Below, piece after piece: positions 11,532 through 24,507 of a stretch of DNA of 64,000 nt. The notes under the pieces are model-generated. The model was not told the DNA's origin. It made no database searches and saw nothing but the letters and a program-made list of their open reading frames with translations. Source of the DNA: Phoenix dactylifera (lineage: Eukaryota; Streptophyta; Magnoliopsida; Arecales; Arecaceae); NCBI RefSeq assembly GCF_009389715.1, contig NC_052392.1, forward strand, positions 37,181,910-37,245,909, given 5' to 3'. Both the position numbers and the translations under genes were made by a program. Every line of letters begins with the position of its first letter. Position 1 is the first letter of the stretch.

Positions 11532-14500
11532 ATGGAGGAGAGCCGGCTGTTGCATTGGGGGATGTTCCGGGCGGTGCTGGCCATCCTCCAGTGGTGGGGT
11601 TTCAACGTCACCGTCATTATCATGAACAAGTGGATCTTCCAGGTTTCCTCCTCTCCTTTTCTTTCCTTTCTTATGAAATTAAATCGCTATATGGGATGGA
11701 TTCGGGTCATCATTTTGGTGCCCTAGATCAGATTATACTTGAATTCTGATAATTTTTTTTATTGCTTGGTCGACTCCTGGAATTATTGAATTATATTTGA
11801 TCATCAGGATGCGGTGTGGACTCGAAATCATAATATGTTCCGATCCAATTTCTGTAGCATAGATTTTTTTTTTTTTTTTAGTTTAACATTAGCTGTTCAT
11901 TTCATCATCATCACAAACGTATGGTCAAAAAAAAAAAAAAACAAAACTTTTTTGATTTGCCCTTTCTATGTAATGACGTGACTTAGTTTTGGATGATCTG
12001 AATACAATTTTTTTTTTTTTTTTTGATACAGAAACTGGATTTCAAGTTCCCTCTTACAGTCTCATGCATCCACTTTATATGCTCTTCTATTGGAGCATAT
12101 ATTGCCATCAAATTGCTTAAAATTAAGCCGCTGATTGAGGTTGATACTGAAGACCGTTGGAGAAGGATATTTCCTATGTCATTTGTGTTCTGCATCAACA
12201 TTGTTCTGGGGAACGTGAGCTTGCGGTACATTCCGGTTTCGTTCATGCAGACAATAAAATCATTTACTCCTGCAACAACTGGTTCGCTCATGACTTGCTC
12301 TGCATGTCTTTTTTTTTGTTCTTGATTTTTTGTCCATGACCTATACTGCTGTTTGCATGCCTTTTCATCTTCATCTGTAGCCTGTTCTGATATTTGTGTA
12401 TCCGAAATAGTCATTCTGCAGTGGTTAGTGTGGAGAAAATATTTTGAGTGGCGCATATGGGCTTCTCTGGTACCCATTGTTGGGGGGATTCTTTTAACCT
12501 CCATAACAGAGCTTAGTTTCAACATATTTGGATTTTGTGCTGCTTTGTTTGGTTGTCTGGCTACATCTACAAAGACTATTCTAGCAGAGTCGCTACTTCA
12601 TGGATACAAATTTGACAGGTAGCTGATTGATTTATGTTATGATGTCTGATATTTGCACTTTAGAATTTTAAGAACTGAAAATTATGCTGATAGCTACTTG
12701 CCTGAATCTTTTAGTGTTATATTGTCAATCAATATCATTACAACGTTGGACATTTTACGTGGATTTCCTATTCCAAAGCTACTAATCCAGAAAAGATTGC
12801 CATAACTGGAAGTTTATAATATGGAAAATTTCATGTTTGCTTGTTGAATCTTTCATTTACTTATTGCTAGGACACACTTAAGCATCTTTTGTTGTTAGCT
12901 GTCAGTTTTTTTTTCCTGTCATTTCTCGGCACTTGATTAGATTTCCTGTGCCTTCAAATGTATATGTTTCTTGTTGATTAGTTGTATTTTTCACTTCTTT
13001 TCTTTAATACCTCTTTTCCTTTGCCAAATAATCTTACCCTTTGGCTAACATATATGGTGAAAAGATTGATCTGCTGGCATGTGATCTTAGTTTGGTCCAA
13101 ACATCCTGGCATGATTGTAAGTTGTATTGCTTGGACTGTGCTGTGGCTGTTGTGTTGGGCACTAGCAGGGCCATCAAGTTCCTCTTCTCCAAATTTATAG
13201 ATCAGGATTTTGCAATCATGCTATATTTTTATGTATTTTATTTGATCACTATCAATAATTGAGGAAATTTTGATATTAGTAGAATTCTGTTTTTATATAT
13301 AAAAAAATAATGGCAAAGGCCCAGAGACATGTAACATGTTCCATGTTACATAAAGTAAGCCGCTACATAACATTTATTCCACAAAAAAGAGTCTTACGTA
13401 GACTTCTTTGTGATGAAAGTCCAGTCAAATCATCAAATTGGGTTCTTTTTCAAACACTAGAACATGGTATATAATGATGAATTGGAAAAGTGTTTCCTGA
13501 GAATTTGGTGGAGAGACAAAGTTGACCCTTGTATGGTGGTCATCATCCAAGCAATTCCTCTGAAGGTTTTGGATAAAAACAATAAGATGATGTTGTGATA
13601 TATTTAATTTTTATGTCATAAAAAAATCATGTGGGTTTCGTTAGTATTTTTCTTGCAAGAATACTGATACCTACATACTTAGTATTTTAGAACTTATTCT
13701 ATCATCATTCCTTGTTACCTATATCCAGTTCATGGAATTGTTTATTGAGTTCTTCATGCAGACTTGTTTACCTAATATTTTTAGTGCCTGCTATTGAACT
13801 CCTGCAACATTATTTATTGTAAGTTTGATACAAGGTATTTAAAGTCAGGTGTATATTGGCTGAATTATTATGTTTTTCCATATGTTTGCAGCTGCCCACA
13901 AACTGAAAACGATGGAACCTCAAAAGCAGAAATTTTAAGTTAAGGAACATTTTAAAAAATCTGTAGAAACATTTTTTGAAAACATGGAATAAATGGAAGG
14001 TGCCCTAATACACGAGGCTTCCGCCATTGCAGGGCCTTTGGAGGGTCATATGTACGCAGCCTTACTTCTGTGTGCGGAGAGGCTATTTTTGTGTTCCGAA
14101 TCCGTGACACCTAAGTAATAATAGAGCGACCTTACTATTGCACCAAGGCCCGTCCTTATTTTCTGAATGTGAAATACTTCACAAAATTATGTTAGACATT
14201 TGAGGCTTTTTAAGTATAATTTGTACTAGTTGTCTATGTTACTAGATCTACTTTTAGTTGGTAATCAGTGTTTCCATTAAGTAAAAATGATATAAGATAG
14301 ATACAAACAAATACATACTCAACCTTGAGGTTGGATGCCTTAGTTGCTGAAGGTGAGAAACCTAGAATTATGAGTAGTAAGTGGGAGTATCTTTCTGGTC
14401 ATTATTTTTTACAGCTTTGGTCCTGTCTGATATGTAAAGATTCAATTCAAGCTGAAATAGGATGATACAGAACTATATAAGTAGATTAGATGTAAGACAT

Positions 14501-17396
14501 CTCATTTTGATGTATCTTAAACTGTGATATGAATGTGTTTCAGGTTGGAGTTAGACAAATTTTCATTCTACGACACTCACTCTCTAAATTACATGCTTCA
14601 TCGTTGCATGTATGATAACTGAAAGATACTTGTGAGTGCTGTGTCCTGTTGCAAGTGTATATATTGGTCTGTGGGCCTGCCACAAAATAGCTATCAGTTG
14701 CATCTTCCATCACTTGATCCTAAGTTGCATTTGATATTTGCTGTTTAAACCAATGAGATATTATGAGCAGAAGTATATGCAAAATTATATGTGTAGAAGC
14801 ATATTCTTTATTCTTTAGCTAACTCTTGATGACTCTTATTTAAACAACTATTATGGTTGTCTTCTTTGTCATTGTGACAATCAAATAAGAAGTTGTTTCC
14901 AAACATATCAGCAGCTTCTTTCGATGATGACCCTGTAGCGGAATCCATATAAAATGTAGCTTGGTTTGGTTATACCACAAGGCATTATATATTCTCAGAT
15001 TTTAGGCTAACAAAATGTTTTCTGTAATTAGACGTGCGGTTTTGCCTATTGCCAATTGCAGTTCCCCAACTAAGCAAATTAATTCGGAAGATACTCCGAA
15101 AGTTCAACATAGAATGATTGTAGAAGGTAGAAGGAATTGCTCTTTATATTGAAACAGATAACTGATATTGTCATAATTTTATTGTGTTAGGTGTAGTGGT
15201 TAATTATAAAGAATTTATGTGCATGATTAGAAACTCTTGGAAGGCTAAATCACATTGATTTTGTGGGTTGCATCTTGAATATTACCAAGATACTTCAATC
15301 TTAGGCTTCTCGGTCGAATCGTAGAATTTGCCAAGTCAATGCTTGGCACTTCTATCACACGAGATGCCATGTCTGACATGACCTTGATCAGGGGCCTTTT
15401 CACTTATACCAAGTCGTGAGTCAACTCAAAGTTTCAGTTCTACGAAAATATACTGACATCATGATACAAATCAGAGGACACCTTTTCTTATCGTATTTGT
15501 TAGATGGTTCAGGACACCATTTCCCTTGTTTCCACGTCAATGTAACATTATGCATTACATAATTATTAACCACTAGAGATTACACTGATGTTTTGTATGT
15601 ACGCACATGTATTTGTGCATGCATGCTTGCATGGTGAGTGCATCGATGTGCTTGTGCACATGCACATGGATGCTTGTATGTTGTTTGATTTTCTGTCATT
15701 AAAACTTTTACCTGAAAAAATTACCCCCCCCCCCCCCCCCCCAACCACCACATAAAAAAAAAAAAGAAGAAAAAGACTTCATGATGGTGGGCATGTGTGT
15801 TCATGCTGTAGTGTTTGACATGTGTTAATGCGTGAACATGTTTTTGGATACCACATTAAGCATGCAAAAATGTCTGGAATCGCCCAGAATATTTATGTAC
15901 TCACTCCAGGATAAGTAACCAGGGTTAAGTGCAGATCTACTTCTATAGTAAATGAGTACGTTGAGAGCATTATAGGTCTGTAGCATTGAAGTATGTCTGC
16001 AGTAGATTTAGACCTCTCTAGAACTGTTTAATTCTCATTTTTATTCCTGCAAACCAGGTCTGGGCTTGCATTATCAGTGCTTAGAATGAATTCGAGCTAG
16101 GCTGAAGCCTGGGTTTTGAAGAAGAGTCAAGACACATCGTAATCTCATGACAGCTTGATGAACCTTTATTTGTTAGTGCTGTTCAGGGCTATTCTGTGCT
16201 CAGGCCAGGCCAGACTTGCGCAGGCCTGATTCTGAGCCCATCGTGCCTTTACACTGCTGACACTATATATCTGACAGCTACAACATATAGGATGCAAGTA
16301 TTTAGATGTAGTTGTCATTGTTCAATTTCTCATGGAATTTAAAATTTATCTTCCATGAGCCTCATGATGATTCTAATTTTGGCGCGATGTGCTTCTTGTT
16401 GGGATATTTATCACATTGAACAATACCAAAACTCCCCTGACAGAGGAAAAAAGAAAATAAGTGAAAAATAGTTGAATCACCAATTGACATTTCTTCTGCT
16501 ACTTGTTTGTTTCCAGTATGCTACAAAGATTTAGTTTAAATTGCAAAAGAATTCAATGATGGATAGTGCCTCCAAAGTCTTGGAAATTAATTGGCATGTG
16601 CATAAGTGTCCTATTTCAGCTTGCTTCCTATTTTCTTTTAATGTCAGTACCCGGATGTGGTTAGTAAGTTTTGAAAAATGTGCTTTTCAAGGCTAACAAC
16701 TAAACTGCTAAATGGACTATATCATCACGTATAACTTGAACTATACATATTGAACAAACAAATATAGTTTGGTTGAAGGTTCAGGTTAACCTCTGGCTTC
16801 TTTTTTTTTTTTTTACCTCTTACATATCAGTTAATATTTTTGTCTTTCAGCATAAACACGGTATATTACATGGCGCCATTTGCAACCATGATACTGGCTG
16901 TTCCAGCGACATTACTCGAAGGGGGTGGAGTTATCAACTGGTTCTACACACACCAATCAATTTGTTCATCGCTGATCATAATTTTCAGCTCAGGAGTTCT
17001 GGCCTTTTGCCTCAATTTCTCTATATTCTACGTCATCCATTCGACGACTGCCGTCACTTTCAACGTTGCAGGCAATCTCAAAGTTGGTTTCAGTTCATTA
17101 CATCTTCTATCAACCTTTCACAACATTATGCTGCATCTGTAGTATTTATGTATGAACCTTTTGTTTTGCAGGTTGCGGTTGCTGTCATGGTCTCATGGTT
17201 TATCTTCCGGAACCCAATCCCTGCTCTTAATGCCATCGGATGTGCAATTACACTGTCAGGCTGCACTTTCTATGGGTATGTTAGGCACAAGCTATCCCAG
17301 CAACCTGCTGTTCCTGGAACTCCGCGAACTCCCCGCACTCCCAGGAGTCGAATGGAGATGCTTCCACTTGTAAACGATAAACAAGATAAAGTTTAG
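11532..17396 (+). CDS. UDP-GALT1: Golgi UDP-galactose / nucleotide-sugar transporter, KT subfamily
   Basis: Five coding exons: 11532-11642, 12032-12281, 12411-12618, 16851-17082 and 17172-17396; all junctions are GT-AG and the phases join to 341 aa. The product matches the plant UDP-galactose/UDP-glucose transporter 1 and GONST5 type: it starts MEESRLLHWG, has the QWWGFNVTVIIMNKWIFQ first membrane segment, the NIVLGNVSLRYIPVSFMQT segment, and a cytosolic tail with the GTPRTPRTPR repeat. Length is the family norm (about 336-341 aa). These proteins, in the drug/metabolite transporter superfamily with several membrane spans, are known to move UDP-galactose into the Golgi for cell-wall and glycan synthesis. 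The start is the first ATG that gives the conserved N-terminus. Intron 3 is unusually long (4.2 kb). The exact sugar substrate cannot be read from sequence. Confidence 0.93.
14000..14155 (-). mobile_element. Au-type SINE
   Basis: Minus-strand reading shows a tRNA-like head with an A box (TGGTGCAATAGTAAGG) and a B box (GTGTCACGGATTCGGAAC), then the typical body words CAGCCTCT-like, AAGGCTGCGTACATATGACC and GCGGAAGCCTCGTGTA. This order and spacing is that of the plant Au SINE family. The tail is diverged and no target duplication is clear. Confidence 0.75.
15723..15742. repeat. Poly-C tract
   Basis: A run of 20 C residues inside intron 3 of the transporter gene. Long mononucleotide C/G tracts are rare and unstable; the exact length may be a sequencing approximation. 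Confidence 0.8.
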
Positions 17397-17948
17397 CATC
17401 ACACCCATACGCACGTCGAAGGAACCTCTTCTAACTATTTATCAGCATTCATGATAGATTTAGCGTAGAGAAGAGCAATGTACAAGCTGTGTGGTCACCT
17501 TTATATCTCCAGGAAGCCGATGACCCAGTTTTCAGTCAGTTACAGGCACCATATTAAATGCAAAAGTTTCAGCAGCCGTGAGGGCTCTGGTTTTTCATTT
17601 GCCATGTAATTGTTACGGTTGTTTAAAATTATACTCGAGAAAGAGTCTTTTCTCATTTTTTTCCTTTGAACCTTATCCTACTTAGTACAGAGTTACTCTA
17701 ATATTAGATGTTATGGGCTGTATCTCGGACGGCTCCTAACTGAAAGGAAACAACATATCCACCGGACTTGAACATGCCATGTAACAATGGAAAACAATGA
17801 GTCAAACATAGGCTACAGCGAATGATAAATGTCAACAGTGGCATATGGGGATGCGATCAGGTCAGGGCTTGCTTTACAAGAGATGAGCACAATGCAGCAG
17901 AGCTTATTTTTGTTAGAGAACTGAGATTTATCACGAAGCCAGGGTCAT

Positions 17949-19774
17949 TTAAGCCAGGAGCCAGAAGTTCTTCTGCCATCGAGTGCTGACGAGATAACCT
18001 CCCATTCCCTTGCTCTGTTTCCTCACAGCCAGCGTCAGACAGTCCGCCTTGTTGATACACTGCTCCACGAAATCCTCACTGCTGCTTCTACGCATGCTAC
18101 AATCACCAGCAAAAGAGATCAAGATGAAAAGAGTTGAACTGGCGATGGATTCTTCAATTTAGTGATAAGCAACAGTTCCTCCGACAAGTGTCCATCTCAA
18201 GTTATTAGAGTTCATTTAGGGCTACTTTAACTTTATGCAGCTCCCTCTGTGTGTGTGTGTGTGTGTGGATTTAGTAGGGCAGTCTAATATATCTTACCAA
18301 CAAAAAGGAGAAGGCTTGCCCTGGCTCAGCACCAAAACAGAAGCCTCCAGCTTCCTGACTTGGCTGAGGACAGTAGCCAGCTTGGGTCCCTGAATCACAA
18401 GGGCTTCCACCTCCACCTGAAAATGACAGTTTACAAACAAGGATGAGAAACACACACACATAAATAAATAAATAAATAAAATAAAATAAAAAAATAATAA
18501 AATAAAATAAAATAAAAAATCAGCAAAATCAGAAAAAGTTTGGGCCTGCATTTTTTTCCCCTGTTCTCTCACCCCATTTCAATGGATCATAGCTCAGAAG
18601 AAGATTCTGCAGTACGCCTCGGACGTAGAAGTCTAAGAAGGTCAAATCTTACATGGTTTGAATATGAGAAACTCGGACCACTAGGAGAAGCAAAGAAGAT
18701 GACCAGTCTGTTCGACCAAAATCCCTCAAATATACAGCCTTACTGGATCTTAATTTCTTTGGTTGTGGAGACAGATGAATCTATAAAGGAAGGAAAGTAG
18801 ATCAAGAGAAAAGGAAGGGAAAAAAAGAACAGACATTCTCTCTTTGGGCCGAACCAAGAAAATTACAAAGAAAGTAGATTAGCATACATTATTATATCTG
18901 AGGTTACCTTAATCCACTCTTTCTTTGTGCAATTTTCTCCCAATATCACTGCCTTTTGGAGAATAAATTTGAAAGTGTTCAAGAAAATTTTAGCCTCTCT
19001 CTCTCTCTCTCTGTGTGTGTGACACGCACACACAAAAGCCAAGCATGCAGAAACATTCATCCAGAAAAATAGATCGACACTTTAAAACTGATGATTGCAA
19101 TTCTCTAGTCCCCTGGAGATGCGTGCAGCAAAGAAAATGGACATCTCTAAAGCACTGCAACCGATCCTTGTAAAAGGGATAGCAAGAACCTGTAGTCCCC
19201 ACAGATCCACATATCTGTGACTACTCCTTTGATCAACAACAACTTTCCTTTCCGAAAAATATAGCTTATAGTCATAATTCACTAAGTTCTATGTAGCCAA
19301 GAACTAAAAGGAAGAAAACCTTACCTCGGGCTTGCAGGCCTTGCAGAGGGAGCCGAGGGAGTTGGCGAGGCGGGCAGCCTCCTCACCTGCGCCGCCTCTG
19401 GGGTGGTGCTGGTGGTGGTGGTGGTGGTGCTGGGGAGGGACGATGTGGAGGAGGGTGAGGAGGTCGCCTTTGTTGGCAACATGGGTGAGCGCCCACATCA
19501 TGGCGTGCTTCGCCCGCGCGCTCTCGTCTATCACCACCATCACCCTTTTCTTCGCCACCATCATCTCTCCTCCACCTCCAACTCCCATGGCTCCCATCCC
19601 TTGCCTCTCTTTATTCCCCTTCTTCCCCCACCTCTTAGAACCACCCTTGGAATAGTAATAGTCCCAGCCTTCACTCCCACCACCAGAGCTCAGCTGCCTC
19701 AGAAATGCACTGCTTCCACTCTCCATCATCACTCCTCTCTTCTCCTTCGTTCCTCTACTCTTACCAGTCTGCAC
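17949..19774 (-). CDS. Universal stress protein (USP) domain protein
   Basis: Three exons on the minus strand: 19325-19774, 18298-18416 and 17949-18096, with GT-AG junctions and matching phases, giving 238 aa. A basic, glycine-rich N-terminus (residues 1-74) precedes a UspA-type fold: strand KKRVMVVIDES (76-85), the helix with HAMMWAL (90-96), DLLTLLHIVPP (104-114), a second half with ALVIQG and VLVLSQG, and a C-terminal basic tail ending STRWQKNFWLLA. A His-rich insert (about 116-125) sits in the middle. The Gly-rich ATP-binding signature of many USPs (GxxG with a later GS) is not evident, so nucleotide binding is doubtful. Two starts are possible: Met1 at 19774 or Met16 at 19729. These proteins are linked with stress and signalling; the exact role is unknown. 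Confidence 0.85.
18247..18266. repeat. (TG)n microsatellite in USP intron 2
   Basis: A short TG dinucleotide run just downstream of exon 2. An (A/T)-rich AAATA/AAAATA repeat lies at about 18465-18520 in intron 1, and a CT/GT run at about 18994-19020. Confidence 0.7.
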
Positions 19775-19819
19775 CAGCCTTGAACAAGTGAGGGTGGTGA
19801 GGGACTGGTGCCCTTTTAT

Positions 19820-19832
19820 TAGTGTTCTTTAT
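19820..19832 (-). promoter_or_regulatory. TATA-like box of the USP gene
   Basis: Minus-strand reading gives TTATTTATAAAG about 46-58 bp upstream of the first ATG. The short spacing leaves a 5' leader of about 20 nt if Met1 is used, which slightly favours the downstream ATG at 19729. Confidence 0.4.
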
Positions 19833-19979
19833 AAATAATAATATAGATACAATGGTGGTGGGAGAAGGGAAGGGGACAAAAGTATTCAGATGGGGGAGAA
19901 GACTGGGAAGAGGAGGGGTCACGAGTGGGGATAAGACGCTGAAGACGTCGGTCATCATGTCATGAGCGTGTGTGTGTAG

Positions 19980-21465
19980 TCCAAAGAACGCTTATTCCTT
20001 TCAGCTCAGCGTTCAGTGGGACCAGACAGGGTTGGGAGGGAATCTTTCGATCGTTTATGCAATCAATTGCTTTGGTGTTTTAATTAGTCAATTTGCTCCA
20101 TAACAAGGTAGGTTCTTTTTGGGTACTTTTTGCATGGCTGAGTGGAAAGGTTTGAAGATTTTGAGTGATGCTTGTGGGGAGAGAGTGCAGGGTCATTTAT
20201 GCTGTTCGCAGGCCATTCCAAGAGGGTGTAGAAGAAAGCCTACTTTTGGATTTTTTACGTAAATCCATGAAGGGAAGATTGAACCTAGATACGCTTCTTT
20301 TAAGTGGATCGCAAGCAAGAAAGAGTGAAAAGAGGATTCTTTTACCGTGCCTTGGTACAAGTCTTCAATGAGTAGTAATTCTATTCATGTCGCCTTGAAG
20401 TCGATCCACCGCCCAACATAAAGGTATGCCATCTCATCCCTCAAACTACATTAAGATTTCCAATAGCTTTTAAAGGTTAAATTCTAATTTAAGAGTTAAG
20501 ACAAGCTAAATGCCTAAATCTAATCACCTTCTGATGGAAGAATAAAGCATCACATCGCTTTCGTATCGGAGCTCAGTTTTCTGCCCATTTCCTCTGTAGA
20601 ATCCATGAAAGGCTGAATCCTTCCGCCATCAATCATCACATCAAACAAAAGAATCAGATCAGTCGCATTAATAGAACAAAGTGGTAAAGAAAAAAGTTAT
20701 CGGTTGATGCATTTTTGTAACATTTTAATACTATTAATGATATCAAAGAAATAAATAAATTGGGAGAGAGGAGATTAGATGACGCCAGAAAGCTCGTGAA
20801 TTGCGAACTCCAGTTCTTAAATGAATCCACCCCCCCGAACCGGGTAATTCGCCGCTGGGATCCGGCCATCACGGGCCCAACTTTTGATCCCACTATTTGC
20901 AGCCGTCCGTTGGCTCTGATGAACGGCTATGACAAGGATGATGGGTTTGGCCTGTTGGTGTATCGCACCAATGGCGTCTCTTTGCCACTGTTTTCGGGCT
21001 TTTAAATTCCGAACCAACTTTTTATTCTGACACCACCTGGGGAACCGTGGCTTTCACGGAAGGCAGCAGAGAAGAGCCCACGTTCTAAAGAATTGGAGGA
21101 GAGCAGGGTGATTCGAGCTGTGATCTCGAGGAATCTCGCATCTAAAAGAGTTTTTTCTCTTCTTTTTTTTTCTGAAATGGGTATCTTGCAAAGCTTGAGC
21201 AGCCGCTGGCCAGCGTCTCAGAAATAGAAGGAGCCTGCTATGATAAGGTGCCCTATAGTCGCCACATAGAATACCATCCAATCAGCAGCATAATCGGTGT
21301 AGATATATTTGATGACATATAAAGTAATAAGATAATTATTTCAGAATCCTCTTTTAGAATTACATTATGTGCTCGTAATACAAGATTGGTATAAGCCAAT
21401 CCCTTCGATAGAGCTCTTGATTTAGTCGATGGAACTGTTATATCATACAATATGGATCCACCAAG
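19980..21465. other. Intergenic, no gene seen
   Basis: No exon could be supported. ORFs at 20654-21017 on the two strands overlap each other and show no family resemblance. Confidence 0.5.
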
Positions 21466-22750
21466 TAGGGTGTAATAACCCCAAAATTTTTTTTATATAA
21501 AAAGAGATAGAATAGTCCTTTAAAATTGATATAAGGGGTAAAATTGGAAGGAATCAAAAAATAATGGCATAGTTGTAGATATGTTGAAGTGGCAAGGGCA
21601 AAATGGGAAATTAATAATATTAAAAAAAGGGTGAATAGTGTTTTGATGTGATTTAATTGGAGGGTTTGAGCTGGCTCACGGGAGTGAAACAGAGAGAAGA
21701 GGGGAAGGGTTCTCAGACGACACAGAGAGAAAGAAAAAGAGAAGAAGAAGAAGAAAAAAGAAGAAGGAAGAGGGATTCGAGGTGGAAGGGAGTCCCGGTT
21801 GCACTTCCAGCTGAAGGAAAAAGTGTAGATCTCCTTCTCCTCTACGCAAGGACCTCGATTTCCAAAAAGAAAAAGGTAAATATCCATCCCTATCTAGTCT
21901 TTTGATGACATTAGGCTATACAAAGGGTGGATATAGTCTAGAGGGGTCGGATAAGGGTTGTAGAGGTGGTTAAAAGAGGAAGAATCGGATTTTAACAAAT
22001 TTTTCCGGCACTACGGAAAAACTGTGTCGAAGTCCCAACTTCGGTGAATTATTTAGGGGGTCAAACGGCCTCCGATGATGATGCATGTTATCTCTTTGGA
22101 ATCCTCTATGAGTGTAGAATGTTAGGTAAAAATTTCATCAAATTTGGAGTCCTGAAAGTGGATCAAAACCGGGATGAAGTAACCCACTGTCAGTTCAGGT
22201 TACTGTTCATCCGGGTGGAAAATAGGGGATTTCATGCTATAATAGGGTATTAAGCCTAGATCAAGCTAAAAGGGACCTTGTACTCATGCAAGGGAGTCCC
22301 TAATACATATAAATGGTAAGTTAATTAATTAAAAAGAAAAAGAAGAAAGAAAAGAAAAGATTTAGGGAATGGGGGAGTTGAATCAATTAAAGTTCCCTAT
22401 ATTATAATTGGCACGTAGATTATAGCCCTTGATACAAAACTAAATGTATTGTAAATGCATGTCACAGTTGGGCAAGAAGCTAGGGAACAAGAGGAAGAAG
22501 TCCCCTGCTGCCTACTGTAAAATTCTAGAGGCGTATCGAGCCGTGCCGGATTGACAGGTGAGTGGGAGTCATGTACTTTGCACTATGAGCATCCTTAATT
22601 CATTTTCATGAATGTCGCCAAGTGTGAATTGATTCCACTTGAGCATATTGATTGATATTGTAGTAGATTCCTCTATAATTTTGATTCTCCATGCTTGATT
22701 ATTCTGTACATGCATTTGAGGGAACATTGAGAGGAATTACGAGGGGTTGA

Positions 22751-22962
22751 TGAGTAATCAAATTGATTCCGAATTGTGAAATTATTTCTTTTGTAAATTG
22801 ATTTCATTTCCTCTATTTTAAAGACTTGTGAGTCGTAGCTTGATTATACTCTTTTATGAGTAATTAAATTGGTTCCAAATTGTGAAATAACTTCTTTTGT
22901 AAATTGATTTCATTTCTTCCATTTCAAAGACTTGTAGAGCCTTCTTAGTGGTATATTGAGTT
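22751..22962 (+). repeat. 106-bp direct duplication inside the LTR
   Basis: Two copies start at 22751 and 22857; each contains TGAGTAAT(C/T)AAATTG(A/G)TTCC, TTCTTTTGTAAATTGATTTC and AAAGACTTGT. Confidence 0.8.
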
Positions 22963-23388
22963 GTATTGCACTTCCTTGACCCTCACTCCTAACCCTGATG
23001 TTAGTTTATGATTGGGTCATGATCGAGTGAGTGGTAGTCTTGATCATACTCCTTTTTAGTAGAGTATTGGGAGGGTGCATTATGGCATTTATGCATGGTT
23101 TGGCAGTATCTGCAGGACACCTATAGTCGATGGGGTTGAACATCGGCCTTTGTGCACATAGTAGCCTTCTGGGTGGGCGGAGCCCAGTCCCTTCCTAGGG
23201 GGGGACACGGCCCTAGGCGTAGGATCGGCCGGTCCTACGACTTATATTCTGCTTGCCGCCGGGCATAGTAAGACCCCGCGAGGTGCAGTATGGCTTTCCG
23301 CGGATGTAGAATTCCCGCGAGGTGCCGTTTGGTATGTAGATGTGAGATGGATTTCTGTTCTGGATACTGGCCAGCATTTATATGATCA

Positions 23389-23712
23389 GTGTGGTGTCTT
23401 ATCCTGCATATGCATGTGACAGTAGGGAGTTGTTGCTGGTTCGCCTGGGGCGTAAAACCCACCTCCCGATAGCTGTCTAGCATTTATGTTATCGGTATGG
23501 TGTCTTATCCTGCATATGCATGTGACAGTAGGGAGTTGTTGCTGGTTCGCCTGGGGCGTAAAACCCACCTTCCGACAGCTGTCTAGTGATGATTTACATA
23601 TTGGTGTGGTGTCATATTCGATGTATGCATATGGCAGTAGGGAGTTGTTGCTGGTTCGCCTGGGGCGTAAAACCCACCTCCCGATAGCTGTCTTGTTGAT
23701 GATTCAGCCTAT
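23389..23712 (+). repeat. Three-copy tandem repeat, 106-109 bp, inside the LTR
   Basis: Units start at 23389, 23495 and 23604. All share GTAGGGAGTTGTTGCTGG, TTCGCCTGGGGCGTAAAACC and an AGCTGTCT word near the end. A partial fourth unit precedes the first. The three small ORFs called here are products of the repeat. Confidence 0.9.
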
Positions 23713-24507
23713 TGACACCTGATTTATATGATTCAGTACTATGACCTGTTGAACATATTCATGAGTAGCATATATGTTGACTTGATTATTCCATATATGC
23801 TTCAGATGAGTTGATATTGATTGTGGTGATATTGATGATTTACTCCATATTCTTTATGTTGAGTTCATGTTCATCTTGTTATTGATCTTGAGATTTTACC
23901 TCGAGCCATGATTATATCTTGTCTCATGTGCATAGTACTCTCTACTCCACTCACTGAGTATTTATATACTCACTCCCCAGTTTGATGTTTTTGATTGCAG
24001 GAAAGGTATTGTATAGAGAGGAGCAGGATTAGTGGTTGCCTGCTAGCTGTGCCGCTCCATAGTATAGTATAATATAATGTAGATAGAGGTTTATATCTTT
24101 TGGTGTATTATAAACCTTCTATTGTATATAGTGCATAGTTACAGTCATAGATCCTGTTGTGGATATGGGTTTGACCATGGATGAATTGGGAAGCAGGTAT
24201 ATATATATGTGTGTGCAGATCAATTGTGTGCCTGTGATAATGTATTGCTATATATTGTCCAGGTTTATTATGTGACAGATTATGTGATTGCTGCTCTGAC
24301 AGGTAGTGTGTTGTATGTATTGAGATAATCCTGACAGGTCACTATAGGAAAAGTGATCATTTTGTGCATGTATCATGCCAATTTTTTTCAAGATCTATTG
24401 ATGATTGATAGGTAGTAGGGTTCTACGCGGTGGCTGGTGGCCTTATGCCTACCCGCACCCTAGGACCGTCGCGGCGGCCCGCCGGGAACGGGGCGGGGGT
24501 CGTGACA

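Larger units (their letters stand above)
12619..16850 (+). other. Long third intron of the transporter gene
   Basis: A 4.2 kb intron with a GT donor just after 12618 and a pyrimidine-rich acceptor ending at 16850. It contains an Au-like SINE, a run of 20 C at about 15723-15742, and otherwise AT-rich sequence. Open frames at 12982-13262 are chance ORFs with no family resemblance. Confidence 0.8.
21471..24507 (+). mobile_element. Solo LTR, 3.04 kb, with perfect target duplication
   Basis: The segment begins TGTAATAACCCC and ends GGGGTCGTGACA, standard TG...CA LTR ends, and is flanked on both sides by the identical 5-bp target duplication TAGGG (21466-21470 and 24508-24512). There is no internal retrotransposon region, so it is a solo LTR left by recombination. 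The interior holds two tandem-repeat blocks with a period of about 106 bp. The end sequences resemble those of plant Ty3/gypsy elements; the family was not identified. Confidence 0.85.

Noticed and set aside
11141-11749. 202-aa ORF overlapping the transporter start
   Set aside because: It is in another frame across the GA-rich leader and exon 1; the conserved protein starts at 11532.
23389-23712. CRISPR-like spacing of a repeated unit
   Set aside because: Only three long units that include the spacer; eukaryotic LTR context.
23235-23722. Cys- and Gln-containing ORFs on both strands
   Set aside because: They are read from the 106-bp tandem repeat inside an LTR.
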